From positions 496,001 through 560,000 of the forward strand of contig JAXLUM010000001.1 in the NCBI GenBank assembly GCA_046329515.1: DNA of 64,000 bases. Reading direction: 5' to 3'. Positions within the stretch are counted from its first letter, which is position 1, and every line of letters starts with the position of its first letter. The position numbers and the translations under genes are program-made. The notes under the pieces were generated by a model. The model was given only the letters and a program-made list of their open reading frames with translations. It was not told where the DNA came from and made no database searches. Positions 7,792-16,986 of this stretch are shown here, in pieces. The stretch is from Bog-950 sp046329515 (GTDB lineage Bacteria; Bacteroidota; Bacteroidia; Chitinophagales; LD1).

Positions 7792-9876
7792 GTGCAAGCC
7801 GATGCTTATTTAAGATTGATTTTACAATACGGCTATAAACCAAATAGGATTAAGCAGTATGTTTCTGTCAAAATGGGGTCTGATAGTAGAGAGGCTGATA
7901 TTGTAGTTTATAATGATGATGACTGTCAACAGCCTCACATCTTAGTTGAATGCAAAAGGCAAGAAGTTAGCGAACAAGAATTTTTACAAGCAATCGAACA
8001 GGCTTACAGTTACGCCTACGCTTTACCTAATGATGTTAAATACGTTTGGATTACTTCAGGATTAAAGAATGAATATTTTGAAGTTGATAAAAAACGGAAC
8101 TCGAGAATTACTTTAACCGATATTCCTCAGTTTGGCGTTAAAAAATTAGCCAATTATAAATTTGTCTACTCTGCTAATCAGTTAGAGCAAAAGGAGGGAA
8201 AACAAAAATTTGTAGACCTAACGATAATTAATCAAGAACAGCTTACAAAAAGTTTCAAACAGGCTCACGATGCCCTTTGGGCTGGTGGCCAACTAAACCC
8301 GTCAGAAGCGTTTGACGAATTAGATAAGCTTATCTTCTGCAAAATTTGGGATGAAAAAAAGGACAGGCAACCTGGCGAGCCTTATGCATTTCAAATAATT
8401 ACCGTAGACAAAGAGGAGATTAGAAATTGGCAAAAATATAGCGAGGAACAACTTCGGTACGAAATTCGGAAAGAAGAAAATAAAAGACTTTTTGAACGAG
8501 TTACAAACCTTTATCAAGAAGGGAGAAAAAAAGACGCCGAAGTTTTCCGAGATGATATTCGTTTAACCCCTGAAAAAGTAAGAACAGTAGTCGGGTACTT
8601 GGAAGCGATAAATTTAGGTGAAACCGACCTGGATAGTAAAGGAAGAGCTTTCGAAACTTTCATGGGGGCATTTTTCAGAGGTAATTTTGGCCAATATTTT
8701 ACTCCTCGACCTATTGTAAAATTTGCGGTTGACGTATTGCCCATAAAAAATGATTCTTACGTTTTAGATACTTCTTGCGGAAGCGGTGGCTTCTTGCTTT
8801 ACGCCTTGAATAAAATACGACGACAAGCTGACAAGCTTTACCCCAATTATAAAACAGATGTAAAGCAGAATGCTAAGCATTACAAATATTGGCATGACTT
8901 CGCCGAGAAAAATTTATACGGCATTGAGATTAATGAGCAAATTTCAAGAGCCGCTAAAATGAACATGATAATTCACGACGACGGGCATACTAATGTTATA
9001 ACTGCAGACGGATTACAAAGCCCGGATGAAATTGAAAAGGTAACTAATAATACTGGTTTTAAATACAACCGATTTGACTTTATTGTTACTAATCCCCCCT
9101 TTGGAAGTATCATAAGACAAACTGAAAAAGCTTATCTGAAAACTTATAAGCTTGGTAAAAAGGAATCCGATTGGTTAGCAAGAAAAGCTCAGCCTGAAAC
9201 TATACGGGACAATCAAAATACCGAAATACTTTTCATTGAACAATGCTATAATTATTTAAGGGAGGGAGGCTATTTAGCGGTGGTAGTGCCCGATGGAATG
9301 CTTACCAATAGCAGTTTGCAGTATGTAAGAAATATGATTGAAGATAAATTCAGAATCGTTGCTGTGGTTTCCATGCCGCAAACTGCTTTTACGGCTACCG
9401 GTGCTGGTGTAAAAAGTTCTGTCCTATTTCTAAAAAAATATAAGGTCAAAAAATCAGAATTGATTGAGGGCAAAATTTTAGAGATTCAGATAAAATTGAA
9501 GGAACAGTATCAATATGACCAACAAGTAGAAGCCTGGGAGAAACAGAAAGAGCAAAAAATTAAAAGACTGGAAGGGTTTAACAATCCTTACGCAAATTTA
9601 AGTTTAGCCGACCTAAAAAAGACGGAAGAGTACAAAGAATGGCGAGAAGGCGTAAGCACCTATTACAACGATTTAGTAAATGAGTTAAAAGAGCGACTTG
9701 AAGATATTTATTTAGAGGCTAAGCAAAACGTGTTTCCTGACTATAAGATATTTATGGCAATAGCTGAGGAAATCGGCTATGATGCAACAGGAGCAACTAT
9801 TGAGAAAAATGAATTGAATTACATAGGTGATGAATTGGAAAAATTTATCAATCAAATTGAAGACAATAAAATATGA
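7792..9876 (+). CDS. fused nuclease / N6-adenine DNA methyltransferase (BcgI-like or type I M-type restriction subunit)
   Basis: From the GTG at 7792, 694 aa. The N-terminal domain (1-about 115) resembles the HsdR_N nuclease: EADIVVY with Asp36, then LVECK with Glu53-x-Lys55, a PD-(D/E)xK arrangement. The methylase domain follows: GQYFTPRPIVKFAVDVLP near 300, motif I DTSCGSGGF at 326-334, and catalytic motif IV NPPF at 434-437, typical of N6-adenine enzymes. A coiled C-terminal tail follows. No helicase motifs are present and no hsdR gene is in the island, so cleavage would have to come from the fused nuclease, as in BcgI-type systems. The natural N-terminus seems cut off by a frameshift (see 7658). 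Its stop overlaps the next start by 4 bp. Confidence 0.82.
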   Translation: MQADAYLRLILQYGYKPNRIKQYVSVKMGSDSREADIVVYNDDDCQQPHILVECKRQEVSEQEFLQAIEQAYSYAYALPNDVKYVWITSGLKNEYFEVDKKRNSRITLTDIPQFGVKKLANYKFVYSANQLEQKEGKQKFVDLTIINQEQLTKSFKQAHDALWAGGQLNPSEAFDELDKLIFCKIWDEKKDRQPGEPYAFQIITVDKEEIRNWQKYSEEQLRYEIRKEENKRLFERVTNLYQEGRKKDAEVFRDDIRLTPEKVRTVVGYLEAINLGETDLDSKGRAFETFMGAFFRGNFGQYFTPRPIVKFAVDVLPIKNDSYVLDTSCGSGGFLLYALNKIRRQADKLYPNYKTDVKQNAKHYKYWHDFAEKNLYGIEINEQISRAAKMNMIIHDDGHTNVITADGLQSPDEIEKVTNNTGFKYNRFDFIVTNPPFGSIIRQTEKAYLKTYKLGKKESDWLARKAQPETIRDNQNTEILFIEQCYNYLREGGYLAVVVPDGMLTNSSLQYVRNMIEDKFRIVAVVSMPQTAFTATGAGVKSSVLFLKKYKVKKSELIEGKILEIQIKLKEQYQYDQQVEAWEKQKEQKIKRLEGFNNPYANLSLADLKKTEEYKEWREGVSTYYNDLVNELKERLEDIYLEAKQNVFPDYKIFMAIAEEIGYDATGATIEKNELNYIGDELEKFINQIEDNKI

Positions 9877-11423
9877 TTATCAGAGGTATTTTAGATAGCT
9901 CCCTAAATGGCCAGCTTTGTATTAGGGGGTTTGCGCCAATTAAAGAATTGGCAAGAATTTCTAAGGCAGATTATAGCTACCAAAGAAACCCTTTAGCTGA
10001 GCAACAAGAGACTATTAGGGAATTTTTAGATACAGAGAAGTATCTTTTCTTCCCTGAAATTATATTAAGCTACAAGGTCAAACATTCCTTTGACGACTCC
10101 AAAAATGCAGATACGCCCTTAATGAAAATACAACTAAATGGCAACTACAAATCAAGCGTTGACAAGACAGAGTTAAATGTAAATCCAGTTCTTTATAAAC
10201 AAGAAGCCGATGCAGGAGGAAAAACCTATTTGACCGCAATAGAGATAAAACTTGATGATGGCCTTCTAAACGAATTAATTGCAAGTAAAAATCCTCCATT
10301 TCACAGAATAGATGGGAATCATCGATTAAAAGCCGCTGAGCTTACAACTACGCAAAAAGTTAATCGAATGGTAGCCCCCTTTTGTATTTTGTTGGGTGAA
10401 GAGTTTTACGCTGACAATAAGCTTGTCTCTAATGAGGCAACTGAAATTTTTAATAAGTCCGTAAAAATATTTTTTCACAATATCAATACTAAAACTGTCC
10501 CTCTAACCTCGGAAGAAAACCTAAGAGTGATTGTTGATGATAATATAAATTTCCCCGATGAAGAATTAGAAGAAATATTAGGCACTGAGGCATTAAAAAC
10601 AAGGCAATTAAACAATAAAGTAAAGCCCGAATATTTTACCGGAATTGAACACATTCTGTCAAAACAATACAGAACCTACTATATAGATGTTTTTAGGAGA
10701 TTGCTTGAGAAAGGAGTAAATCCTGATGAAATAGTGAATAAAGTTTTTGAATCACTAAAAGCAATAGATACTCTTTATAATGAAAACCATAAGCTCAAAG
10801 CAAACTCAAGCTTTGGTTTACTTACAACCTTTCTTTATTACCATATTGAAAATAACAAGGCCAAGTATAATTTTTTTACAGATTGGGTATTGAGCAACCA
10901 TATTTTCGAAATTCAAGAGATAAAAGCGGAAAGCATCATAAAAATATTCGACAAGATTGCAGAAAAAAACATTTCAGTATTTGTTGCAATGCCATATTAT
11001 GAGGGAAGTGCCGAAATAATGGAAACGTTTAACCAGGCATATCAAAGGGTAATTGATAAGATAAAGGATAACTATAAGCATGTTAGTATTAGCCTGATAC
11101 CTATAATGCAATATGAAGGAAAAACGAGGGATATAATTGTGAACATGATTAACGAAATAAAACAGTGCAGTATTTTTGTTGCGGATATAACCGGAGGAAA
11201 TGCGAATGTTGGTTATGAATTGGGTATTGCAAGAGGTTTAAAAAAGCCAACAATTATAGTCCGCCAGAAAGGAGATAACGTGAAAGTGCCGTTTGATTAC
11301 GAGCATGATGTAAGAAACCCTTACAATGAAAAAGCAATAGCAACACTTGAATCCGAAGTTTACGACAATATCGTTGCAATTCTAAGTGATGAATACGGGT
11401 ATATAATTGAAAAAGGCAAGTAA
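9873..11423 (+). CDS. DGQHR/ParB-like domain fused to a nucleoside 2-deoxyribosyltransferase-like domain
   Basis: 516 aa, overlapping the methylase gene by ATGA and ending 1 bp before the S-subunit start. The N-terminal part (about 1-200) matches the DndB/DGQHR style: YQRNPLAEQQETIREFL and FFPEIILSY, then FHRIDGNHRLKAAE with the DGNHR core at 147-151. A helical middle follows. The C-terminal part (about 366-505) has the NDT/TIR-like Rossmann signature: ISVFVAMPYYEGS, then IKQCSIFVADITGGNANVGY, then ELGIARGLKKPTIIV; Glu449 corresponds to the catalytic Glu of deoxyribosyltransferases. This suggests a DNA- or nucleotide-sensing front end and a nucleoside or nucleotide glycosidase-like effector. 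I do not know a named system with this fusion between restriction subunits; the function is inference. Confidence 0.72.
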   Translation: MIIRGILDSSLNGQLCIRGFAPIKELARISKADYSYQRNPLAEQQETIREFLDTEKYLFFPEIILSYKVKHSFDDSKNADTPLMKIQLNGNYKSSVDKTELNVNPVLYKQEADAGGKTYLTAIEIKLDDGLLNELIASKNPPFHRIDGNHRLKAAELTTTQKVNRMVAPFCILLGEEFYADNKLVSNEATEIFNKSVKIFFHNINTKTVPLTSEENLRVIVDDNINFPDEELEEILGTEALKTRQLNNKVKPEYFTGIEHILSKQYRTYYIDVFRRLLEKGVNPDEIVNKVFESLKAIDTLYNENHKLKANSSFGLLTTFLYYHIENNKAKYNFFTDWVLSNHIFEIQEIKAESIIKIFDKIAEKNISVFVAMPYYEGSAEIMETFNQAYQRVIDKIKDNYKHVSISLIPIMQYEGKTRDIIVNMINEIKQCSIFVADITGGNANVGYELGIARGLKKPTIIVRQKGDNVKVPFDYEHDVRNPYNEKAIATLESEVYDNIVAILSDEYGYIIEKGK

Positions 11424-11424
11424 A

Positions 11425-12828
11425 ATGAATGCAACAGTAAATTCGGAAATAACAATTTTTCTTGCAAATTTTTCGGAGTTAACTGAAAGGTTTGACCCTA
11501 CAATGATTTTGTACAATAGGAAAGTAAAATCATTCAAATATGAAACTATGCCGTTAAAATCTTTGCTTACAACTGCCCCGCAATACGGCGCTAACGAAAT
11601 TGGAATCGTAAGAACAGAAAGAAATCAACCGCGATACATAAGGATTACCGACATTGACGAATTTGGCTTACTGAATGATTCGATGGGCGTTACCGCGAAC
11701 ACTATCGATAAAAAATATTTCCTTCGAAATAATGACATTTTATTTGCAAGAAGTGGTGCAACAGTAGGAAAGGCTTATTTGCATAAGACTTCAAGTGTAG
11801 ATTACAAATGTTTTTTTGCAGGCTACATGATTCGTTTTGTAGTGGATGAAAATAAAATTTTGCCGGACTACCTATTTACATATACCCAACTTAGTCCATA
11901 CAGGGAATGGGTTAAAGCAATTCAAAGAGCAGCTGGGCAACCAAATATTAATTCAGAGGAGTACAAATCGTTAAAGATTCCTCTGCCAGCTTTAGAAATT
12001 CAAAGACAAATTGTAGCAAAAATAAATCAAGCGTATGAAGCCAAATTACAAAGGGAAGAACAAGCACAGGCACAGGAAAGGAGCATTACAACATATATTT
12101 TAAAAGAATTGGGAATTACCATTCCCGTGAAAAATACTGGATTGGAAAGTAGAGTCTTTACTATTTTCAAAAATGAAATCGATGGACGTTTTGACCCTTT
12201 GTATTATTACTCGGATTTAAGCAGCTTCAATTCCGGCCACTTTGAAAGCGTCTCTATTGGTTCAGTTTCAATTGAATTAAAATCTGGATTTGGAGCAGGT
12301 AAGCAAGACCAAGCCTCGTCCGAAAATGGTATTATCCAGGTTAGGCCCACAAATATCACAGAAAATGGAATATTGAAATTTGACAAGAATGTATATCTGC
12401 CTTATGAACTAAGGAATAAAAATGACTTAATTGAAGTTGGAGATGTATTATTCAACAATACTAATAGTCAAGAACTGGTTGGAAAGACTGCCATTTTAGA
12501 AGAGCCTCAGGAGATTTTATTTTCAAACCATATAACCAGGATTCGAGTAGATAAGCTTAAAATACTTCCGAAATATTTGTGGGCGATTTTAAATGTATAT
12601 CAACAGAATAAGGTTTTTTATTCGATATGTACAAACTGGAATAATCAGTCAGGAATTGGATTGGATTTGTTGAAGTCAATTAATATTCCCCTCCCTCCGC
12701 TGTATAAGCAAGGTGAAATCATAGAACGAATCAGCGACATACATTATCAGGTGAAACAGCTTCAAAACGATGCGAGTGAAATTTTGGAGGCCGCCAAGCG
12801 TGAAATTGAAGAGATGATTTTGGGCTAA
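11425..12828 (+). CDS. restriction-modification specificity (S) subunit
   Basis: 467 aa from the ATG at 11425; an upstream TTG at 11407 would overlap the previous gene and is less likely. There are two target-recognition domains. The first has FLRNNDILFARSGATVGKAY and ends in the conserved helix IPLPALEIQRQIVAKINQAY. The second has LIEVGDVLFNNTNSQELVGK and ends in INIPLPPLYKQGEIIERI. This duplicated TRD plus spacer-helix layout is that of HsdS and BcgI B subunits, which set the bipartite DNA sequence recognised by the partner methylase. It follows the fusion gene by 1 bp, so the three genes look co-transcribed. Confidence 0.88.
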   Translation: MNATVNSEITIFLANFSELTERFDPTMILYNRKVKSFKYETMPLKSLLTTAPQYGANEIGIVRTERNQPRYIRITDIDEFGLLNDSMGVTANTIDKKYFLRNNDILFARSGATVGKAYLHKTSSVDYKCFFAGYMIRFVVDENKILPDYLFTYTQLSPYREWVKAIQRAAGQPNINSEEYKSLKIPLPALEIQRQIVAKINQAYEAKLQREEQAQAQERSITTYILKELGITIPVKNTGLESRVFTIFKNEIDGRFDPLYYYSDLSSFNSGHFESVSIGSVSIELKSGFGAGKQDQASSENGIIQVRPTNITENGILKFDKNVYLPYELRNKNDLIEVGDVLFNNTNSQELVGKTAILEEPQEILFSNHITRIRVDKLKILPKYLWAILNVYQQNKVFYSICTNWNNQSGIGLDLLKSINIPLPPLYKQGEIIERISDIHYQVKQLQNDASEILEAAKREIEEMILG

Positions 12829-12843
12829 GGAAATGGATATATA

Positions 12844-13332
12844 ATGGAAACAAAGGATTGGATTTATTCGGTCGGCTTGTTACTCACTTTCGGAGTTAGT
12901 GTGTCTTCTTTGATTATTACCATCAAAAACAGAAGAAGTGCGGGTAGAGAACATTTATATAAAATGCAATCTGAATATTTTATTCAGTTGTCTAAGCAGC
13001 TTGCACTTTTCGCCCAAGTTTTTGAAAATATTTATTCAGAACAGGTTTTTACTGAAGAAAGAGATGAACAACTTGCGAATCTTTGGAATGAGTTTTACTT
13101 ATTGACGGATACTTATGATGTGATAACCCCTGATAAGATTTTGTCTTCTTTAGGAACTTTGCAAACTAAACTTCATGCCATCCATCTTGTAGCTATTAAA
13201 AACCAAGGAAAGATTAAGAAGGAAGATTTACGAAAGAATAATTTAGCACTAAGCGAATTTATTGAGGATATGAGAGAGGAATTAGGCGTAGACTCACTTT
13301 CAGACGAGAATAAAAATTTGTATTCTAAATGA
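12844..13332 (+). CDS. single-pass membrane protein of unknown function in the restriction operon
   Basis: 162 aa. One N-terminal membrane helix (about residues 8-27), then a mainly helical, charged cytoplasmic part (KNRRSAGREHLYKMQSEYF onward) with no motif I recognise. It starts 15 bp after the S subunit stop and its own stop overlaps the next gene by 4 bp, so it belongs to the same transcript. Membrane-anchored helical proteins of this layout often accompany defence genes, but no specific role can be assigned. Confidence 0.65.
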   Translation: METKDWIYSVGLLLTFGVSVSSLIITIKNRRSAGREHLYKMQSEYFIQLSKQLALFAQVFENIYSEQVFTEERDEQLANLWNEFYLLTDTYDVITPDKILSSLGTLQTKLHAIHLVAIKNQGKIKKEDLRKNNLALSEFIEDMREELGVDSLSDENKNLYSK

Positions 13333-14036
13333 AACGCACTAACTATTTTCATAAATATAAAAAGCTCTATAAAAAATATCTGGGGCAGTTTAAATCTGAG
13401 TATTTAGGTAAAATCTCGAAAGCTAGAGAGCCTTATAAGATAAACGCACATAATGTTTACCGAAATGAATTTTTGCAGAAGCAAAGTTCCGAATTGCAAA
13501 CAAAGTTAGGCCAATGGGGGAGGTTAATGGTTGACGCAGAGGATAAATGGAGATTTGATAATACTAAAGAGTTTCCTGCATTTTTCAATGAGGAATTTGA
13601 AAATGTTGAGAATGACCGAAGGGATGAAATTTTGGAATTGACTGCAAGGTTTTCGGCGATTCGTGAAATGTATGGTTTTAAAAGTCCTGAGTTATTTACT
13701 AAGCGCAGTAAGGCAGATTTAGATGATAGTGCGAATGTCTTATCTCCCGTAATAAAATGGAAAGGGACTAACGAAACAGAATTTGTACAACTGGTTTACG
13801 CTTTATTTGAAGCCGGCTATATAAGCAATACAAATGACCAGATAACTAAGCTAGTTCCACAGGTAGCTAAGGCTTTAAACTTTGACTTGGGAAATAATTG
13901 GCAGGTAAATCTTTCTACCAGCCTCAACAAACGTAACGCAGATTATTCGCCCAAAATTTTTGAAAATTTGCGACAGGCCTTTGAAGATTTTCGTCTACGA
14001 AAACTTGATAAGAATAAGAAAAACAAGGCTAAGTAG
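13329..14036 (+). CDS. RteC-domain-like protein
   Basis: 235 aa. The N-terminal half is charged and helical without a recognised fold. The C-terminal 100 residues (IKWKGTNETEFVQLVYALFE, then AGYISN, LNFDLGNNWQVN and LNKRNADYSPKIFENLRQAF) resemble the C-terminal domain of RteC, the CTnDOT regulator that activates excision genes. Overlaps the upstream membrane protein gene by ATGA. Could regulate the island's excision/replication genes that follow, or be a partner of the membrane protein; the resemblance is by pattern only. Confidence 0.55.
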   Translation: MKRTNYFHKYKKLYKKYLGQFKSEYLGKISKAREPYKINAHNVYRNEFLQKQSSELQTKLGQWGRLMVDAEDKWRFDNTKEFPAFFNEEFENVENDRRDEILELTARFSAIREMYGFKSPELFTKRSKADLDDSANVLSPVIKWKGTNETEFVQLVYALFEAGYISNTNDQITKLVPQVAKALNFDLGNNWQVNLSTSLNKRNADYSPKIFENLRQAFEDFRLRKLDKNKKNKAK

Positions 14037-14098
14037 AGTTTAAGTAAGCCTTTTTATTCTATTTTTCTTATGCTTTTTGCCAAAACAAAATTGTTGTT

Positions 14099-14407
14099 AT
14101 GGCAGAAATTATAGTAATAGGGAAAGGGGAATTAGAGAAACTAATTCGGAATTCAATCACTGATATTTTTAAGGAGAAGGTTGAAAAGGAAATAAGGCCA
14201 CGGGTGGATATTTTTTCCTTACAGGAGGCGGCTAACTACCTGCATTTGGCCCCGCAAACCCTATATGGCCTCACCTCTAAACGGAAAATACCGTTTATTA
14301 AAAAGGGGAAAAAGTTGTATTTCAAAGTTACGGATTTGGAGAAGTGGCTTGAAGATGGCCGCAAAAAGAGCAAATCGGAAATTGAGGATGAATTAGAGCA
14401 AGAATAA
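14099..14407 (+). CDS. excisionase-like winged-helix DNA-binding protein
   Basis: 102 aa. A DNA-binding domain of the MerR/excisionase (HTH_17) type spans about residues 35-85: IFSLQEAANYLHLAPQTLYG, then LTSKRKIPFIKKGKKLYFKV, then LEKWLEDG. Such small proteins in Bacteroidota mobile elements act as recombination directionality factors or regulators of the following replication gene. It precedes the primase gene by 15 bp, with AGGAGG-like sequence in between. Role as excisionase is inferred from family and position. Confidence 0.75.
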   Translation: MAEIIVIGKGELEKLIRNSITDIFKEKVEKEIRPRVDIFSLQEAANYLHLAPQTLYGLTSKRKIPFIKKGKKLYFKVTDLEKWLEDGRKKSKSEIEDELEQE

Positions 14408-14422
14408 AAAAGGAGGTTAGCA

Positions 14423-16441
14423 ATGGTACCAGCAAAGCCAACCTCACTAACTGTTTCAGACCTTAAAAGTACAGAAATTTCTTTTTACAAGAATTGTAGG
14501 GATAAGGGGTCTTCATTCTCGAATATGTTTCAAGCTTTAGAACTGATTAAAACAGGTGACGGCTTTAAACAAAGAATTGATGAACTAAGAGCAGTTACAA
14601 GCCAAGAAAGTAGGGATAGATTAAAGGCTCAGTTACCCGCAATAACGGTTTCAGGGTTATTTGGTGTAAATAGGAGGGCAATGGAATTGAAACAACATTC
14701 CGGCTTTCTTCAAATTGATATTGATAAGCCCGATAGCCGTTTAGCCCTCAAAGAGAAATTAAAAATAGACCCTTATTCCTTTGCAGTATTCGACAGCCCA
14801 ACAAAAACAGGGCTAAAAATTATTGTTCGAATTGAAGCTAATGCAAAAACTCATAAACGCAGCTTTATGCAATTAAGGGACTACTACCTTGAAAAATTCG
14901 CTGTAAAAATTGATGAAAAGTGTAGTGATGTTTCGCGGCTAATGTTTTTAAGTTTTGATGAGGATTTGTATGTCAATTACGATGCCTTACAGTGGCAAAA
15001 TGCAGTTGATGAAAAGCAAGATTTTGAAAATATGCTCAAATGGCTAAATGTCAAGGGAAATACGTTTTCAGAGGGGAGTAGGAATGATTTTGTTTATAAG
15101 CTTAGTGCGGCTTGTTTTAGGATAAAAGTGCCTCAGGACTACACTGCCCTGGAGTGTATTCGCCGGTTTGAAAGTGAAAGCTTTAGCAGACATGAAATAG
15201 AAGATACTGTTCGAAGTGCTTACAAAAGTTCTAAAGAGCATACCCAAGCCTCCAAGGGTGAAAGCGATAGTAAACCCGAAAAGCAGAAAAGTTTTAGTCA
15301 GTTGGCAAGGGTTGAGAACTACTTAAACAGTAAATATGAATTGCGCCTAAATGAGATAACATTAGATGTAGAATATAAACTTTTAAAAGACGAATCTGCT
15401 TTCGCTGTTTTGAATGAGAATAGCATCTTTAGAGAGTTACAGCTTCAAAATATTTCTATTTCAATAACAAAGCTTACTTCTCTTTTTGCTTCAGATTTTG
15501 TAAGCCCCTATAACCCCTTTACAACGTACTTTGAAGCACTTGCACCTTGGGACAATACTCAAATTGACTTTATTGAGAGGCTTTGTAGCTATTTGCCTAT
15601 AAAGGATTCGGAGCGTTTCAAAAGGCAGTTTAAGAAAATGCTTGTTCGTTGCGTGGCCTGTTCTTTAAATGATAACGTGTTTAATAAACAGGCCTTTATT
15701 TTTGTGCATTCAGAACAGAATAGCGGTAAATCTACTTTTTGCAGATGGTTATGTCCACCCGCCTTGCAGAAGTATTATGCTGAAAATATCAGTGTTGACA
15801 AGGATAGTTTAATTGCCCTTACACAGAATTTTTTGATAAACCTTGACGAGTTGGCCACACTTAGCAGAACGGAAATAAATGCGCTTAAAAGCATGTTTAG
15901 TAAGGACAAAGTAAAGGTAAGGGCGCCATATGAGAGAAAGCCCGTAACAAAGCCCAGACGGGCAAGTTTTATAGGCTCCACAAATAAGGATGAATTTCTT
16001 ACTGATGAAACAGGTTCAGTTCGCTTTCTGTGTTTTGAACTTACGGACAGAATAGACTTTAGGTATAAAACCGAGGTTGCCATTGACAACATTTGGCGGC
16101 AAGCATTTGCCCTTTATAAGGGAGGCTTTAATTACGAATTGACTTTGGATGAGGTTAGGGAAAATGAGCAGGCCAATAGAAAGCATCAAATAATTACGGC
16201 AGAAATGGAACTGATTCAAAGTAAGTACCTCCCAGCATCAAAAGGGGCAAATAACGCGGAGTTTATGACCGCTACGGATATTCAGAAGGCGATAATAATT
16301 GATAACCTTGCAGTGAGGGTTTCTGCCCCTGCGATAGGCAGGGCGTTAAAACTTTTGGGTTTTCAAAAAGTGAATGAGTATAAGGAGCAAACTAAATACA
16401 CCATAAAAGGGTATTACGTTACAAAATTAAGTTCTGACTAA
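14423..16441 (+). CDS. BT4734/VirE-type primase-helicase of a mobile element
   Basis: 672 aa. N-terminal BT4734-like domain (about 60-195): SGFLQIDIDKPDSR, then FAVFDSPTKTGLKIIVRIEA, then CSDVSRLMFLSFDEDLYVN. The middle is a linker, and the C-terminal half (about 380-620) is a VirE/D5-like P-loop ATPase: Walker A in SEQNSGKSTFCRW, Walker B-like FLINLDELATL, sensor FIGSTNKDEFL and a final SVRFLCFEL strand. Such proteins initiate or support replication of Bacteroidota elements. The preceding AGGAGG-like site supports the ATG at 14423. The adjacent repeat cluster downstream could be its origin. Confidence 0.83.
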   Translation: MVPAKPTSLTVSDLKSTEISFYKNCRDKGSSFSNMFQALELIKTGDGFKQRIDELRAVTSQESRDRLKAQLPAITVSGLFGVNRRAMELKQHSGFLQIDIDKPDSRLALKEKLKIDPYSFAVFDSPTKTGLKIIVRIEANAKTHKRSFMQLRDYYLEKFAVKIDEKCSDVSRLMFLSFDEDLYVNYDALQWQNAVDEKQDFENMLKWLNVKGNTFSEGSRNDFVYKLSAACFRIKVPQDYTALECIRRFESESFSRHEIEDTVRSAYKSSKEHTQASKGESDSKPEKQKSFSQLARVENYLNSKYELRLNEITLDVEYKLLKDESAFAVLNENSIFRELQLQNISISITKLTSLFASDFVSPYNPFTTYFEALAPWDNTQIDFIERLCSYLPIKDSERFKRQFKKMLVRCVACSLNDNVFNKQAFIFVHSEQNSGKSTFCRWLCPPALQKYYAENISVDKDSLIALTQNFLINLDELATLSRTEINALKSMFSKDKVKVRAPYERKPVTKPRRASFIGSTNKDEFLTDETGSVRFLCFELTDRIDFRYKTEVAIDNIWRQAFALYKGGFNYELTLDEVRENEQANRKHQIITAEMELIQSKYLPASKGANNAEFMTATDIQKAIIIDNLAVRVSAPAIGRALKLLGFQKVNEYKEQTKYTIKGYYVTKLSSD

Positions 16442-16780
16442 CTCACTTACTCGAAAAGTGTCAAAATTCAATAGGGACAAGGTGAGTAGGTAGAGTAAGT
16501 TCGAACAATTATAACTTACTCGGCCTTACTCGCTATACTTTGCGCGGGTTTTAGGCTGTTTAGAGTAAGCGAGTAAATTGAGTAGGTAGCAAACAAACTT
16601 TTTACACCGGTTTTCGGTTTGCCTGTAATTAAGCTATTGTAAACCTTTTATTGACTGGTTATAACCTTTTATTAGGCTGTAATTAAGGACACATACGGCC
16701 TACATATACGTAGGCTTAGTATGGTAATAAGGCCGCTAATAAGGCAGAAAAAAGGCCGATATATTTTAGGTTATATCCCG
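16442..16780. repeat. iteron-like repeat cluster in a 560-bp gene-free zone
   Basis: No gene is seen from 16442 to 17003. CTTACTCG occurs at 16446-16453, 16515-16522 and 16525-16532; the reverse motif GAGTAA recurs at 16493-16498, 16563-16568 and 16571-16576; GAGTAGGTAG occurs at 16484 and 16580. A second set follows: CTGTAATTAAG at 16623 and 16677, AACCTTTTATT at 16642 and 16663. A single TTTACACCGG, like the end motifs, is at 16601. Directly downstream of the primase gene, this looks like a replication origin or control region. Confidence 0.5.
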
Positions 16781-16945
16781 ATATTCTTAGCAAACCACTT
16801 TTCCCGCTTTCGGTAATAATAGCGATATACTATGTTTTGTTTATAACCTCGAAAAAGCCCCTATTCTTAAAAACACCGGATATTCACCTTTCAGTCAGCA
16901 AACTTCTAAAATTGACTATCTAAGATAAAAATCCATAAGGGTTAG

Positions 16946-16986
16946 TTTTAAAAAGGTAACAAGCATTGGAAGATGCTTGTTACCTT
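16946..16986 (-). terminator. terminator of the zinc-ribbon gene
   Basis: A perfect 14-bp stem, AAGGTAACAAGCAT (16953-16966) with its complement at 16973-16986, loop of six bases; on the minus strand a TTTTTAAAA tract follows. Confidence 0.8.
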
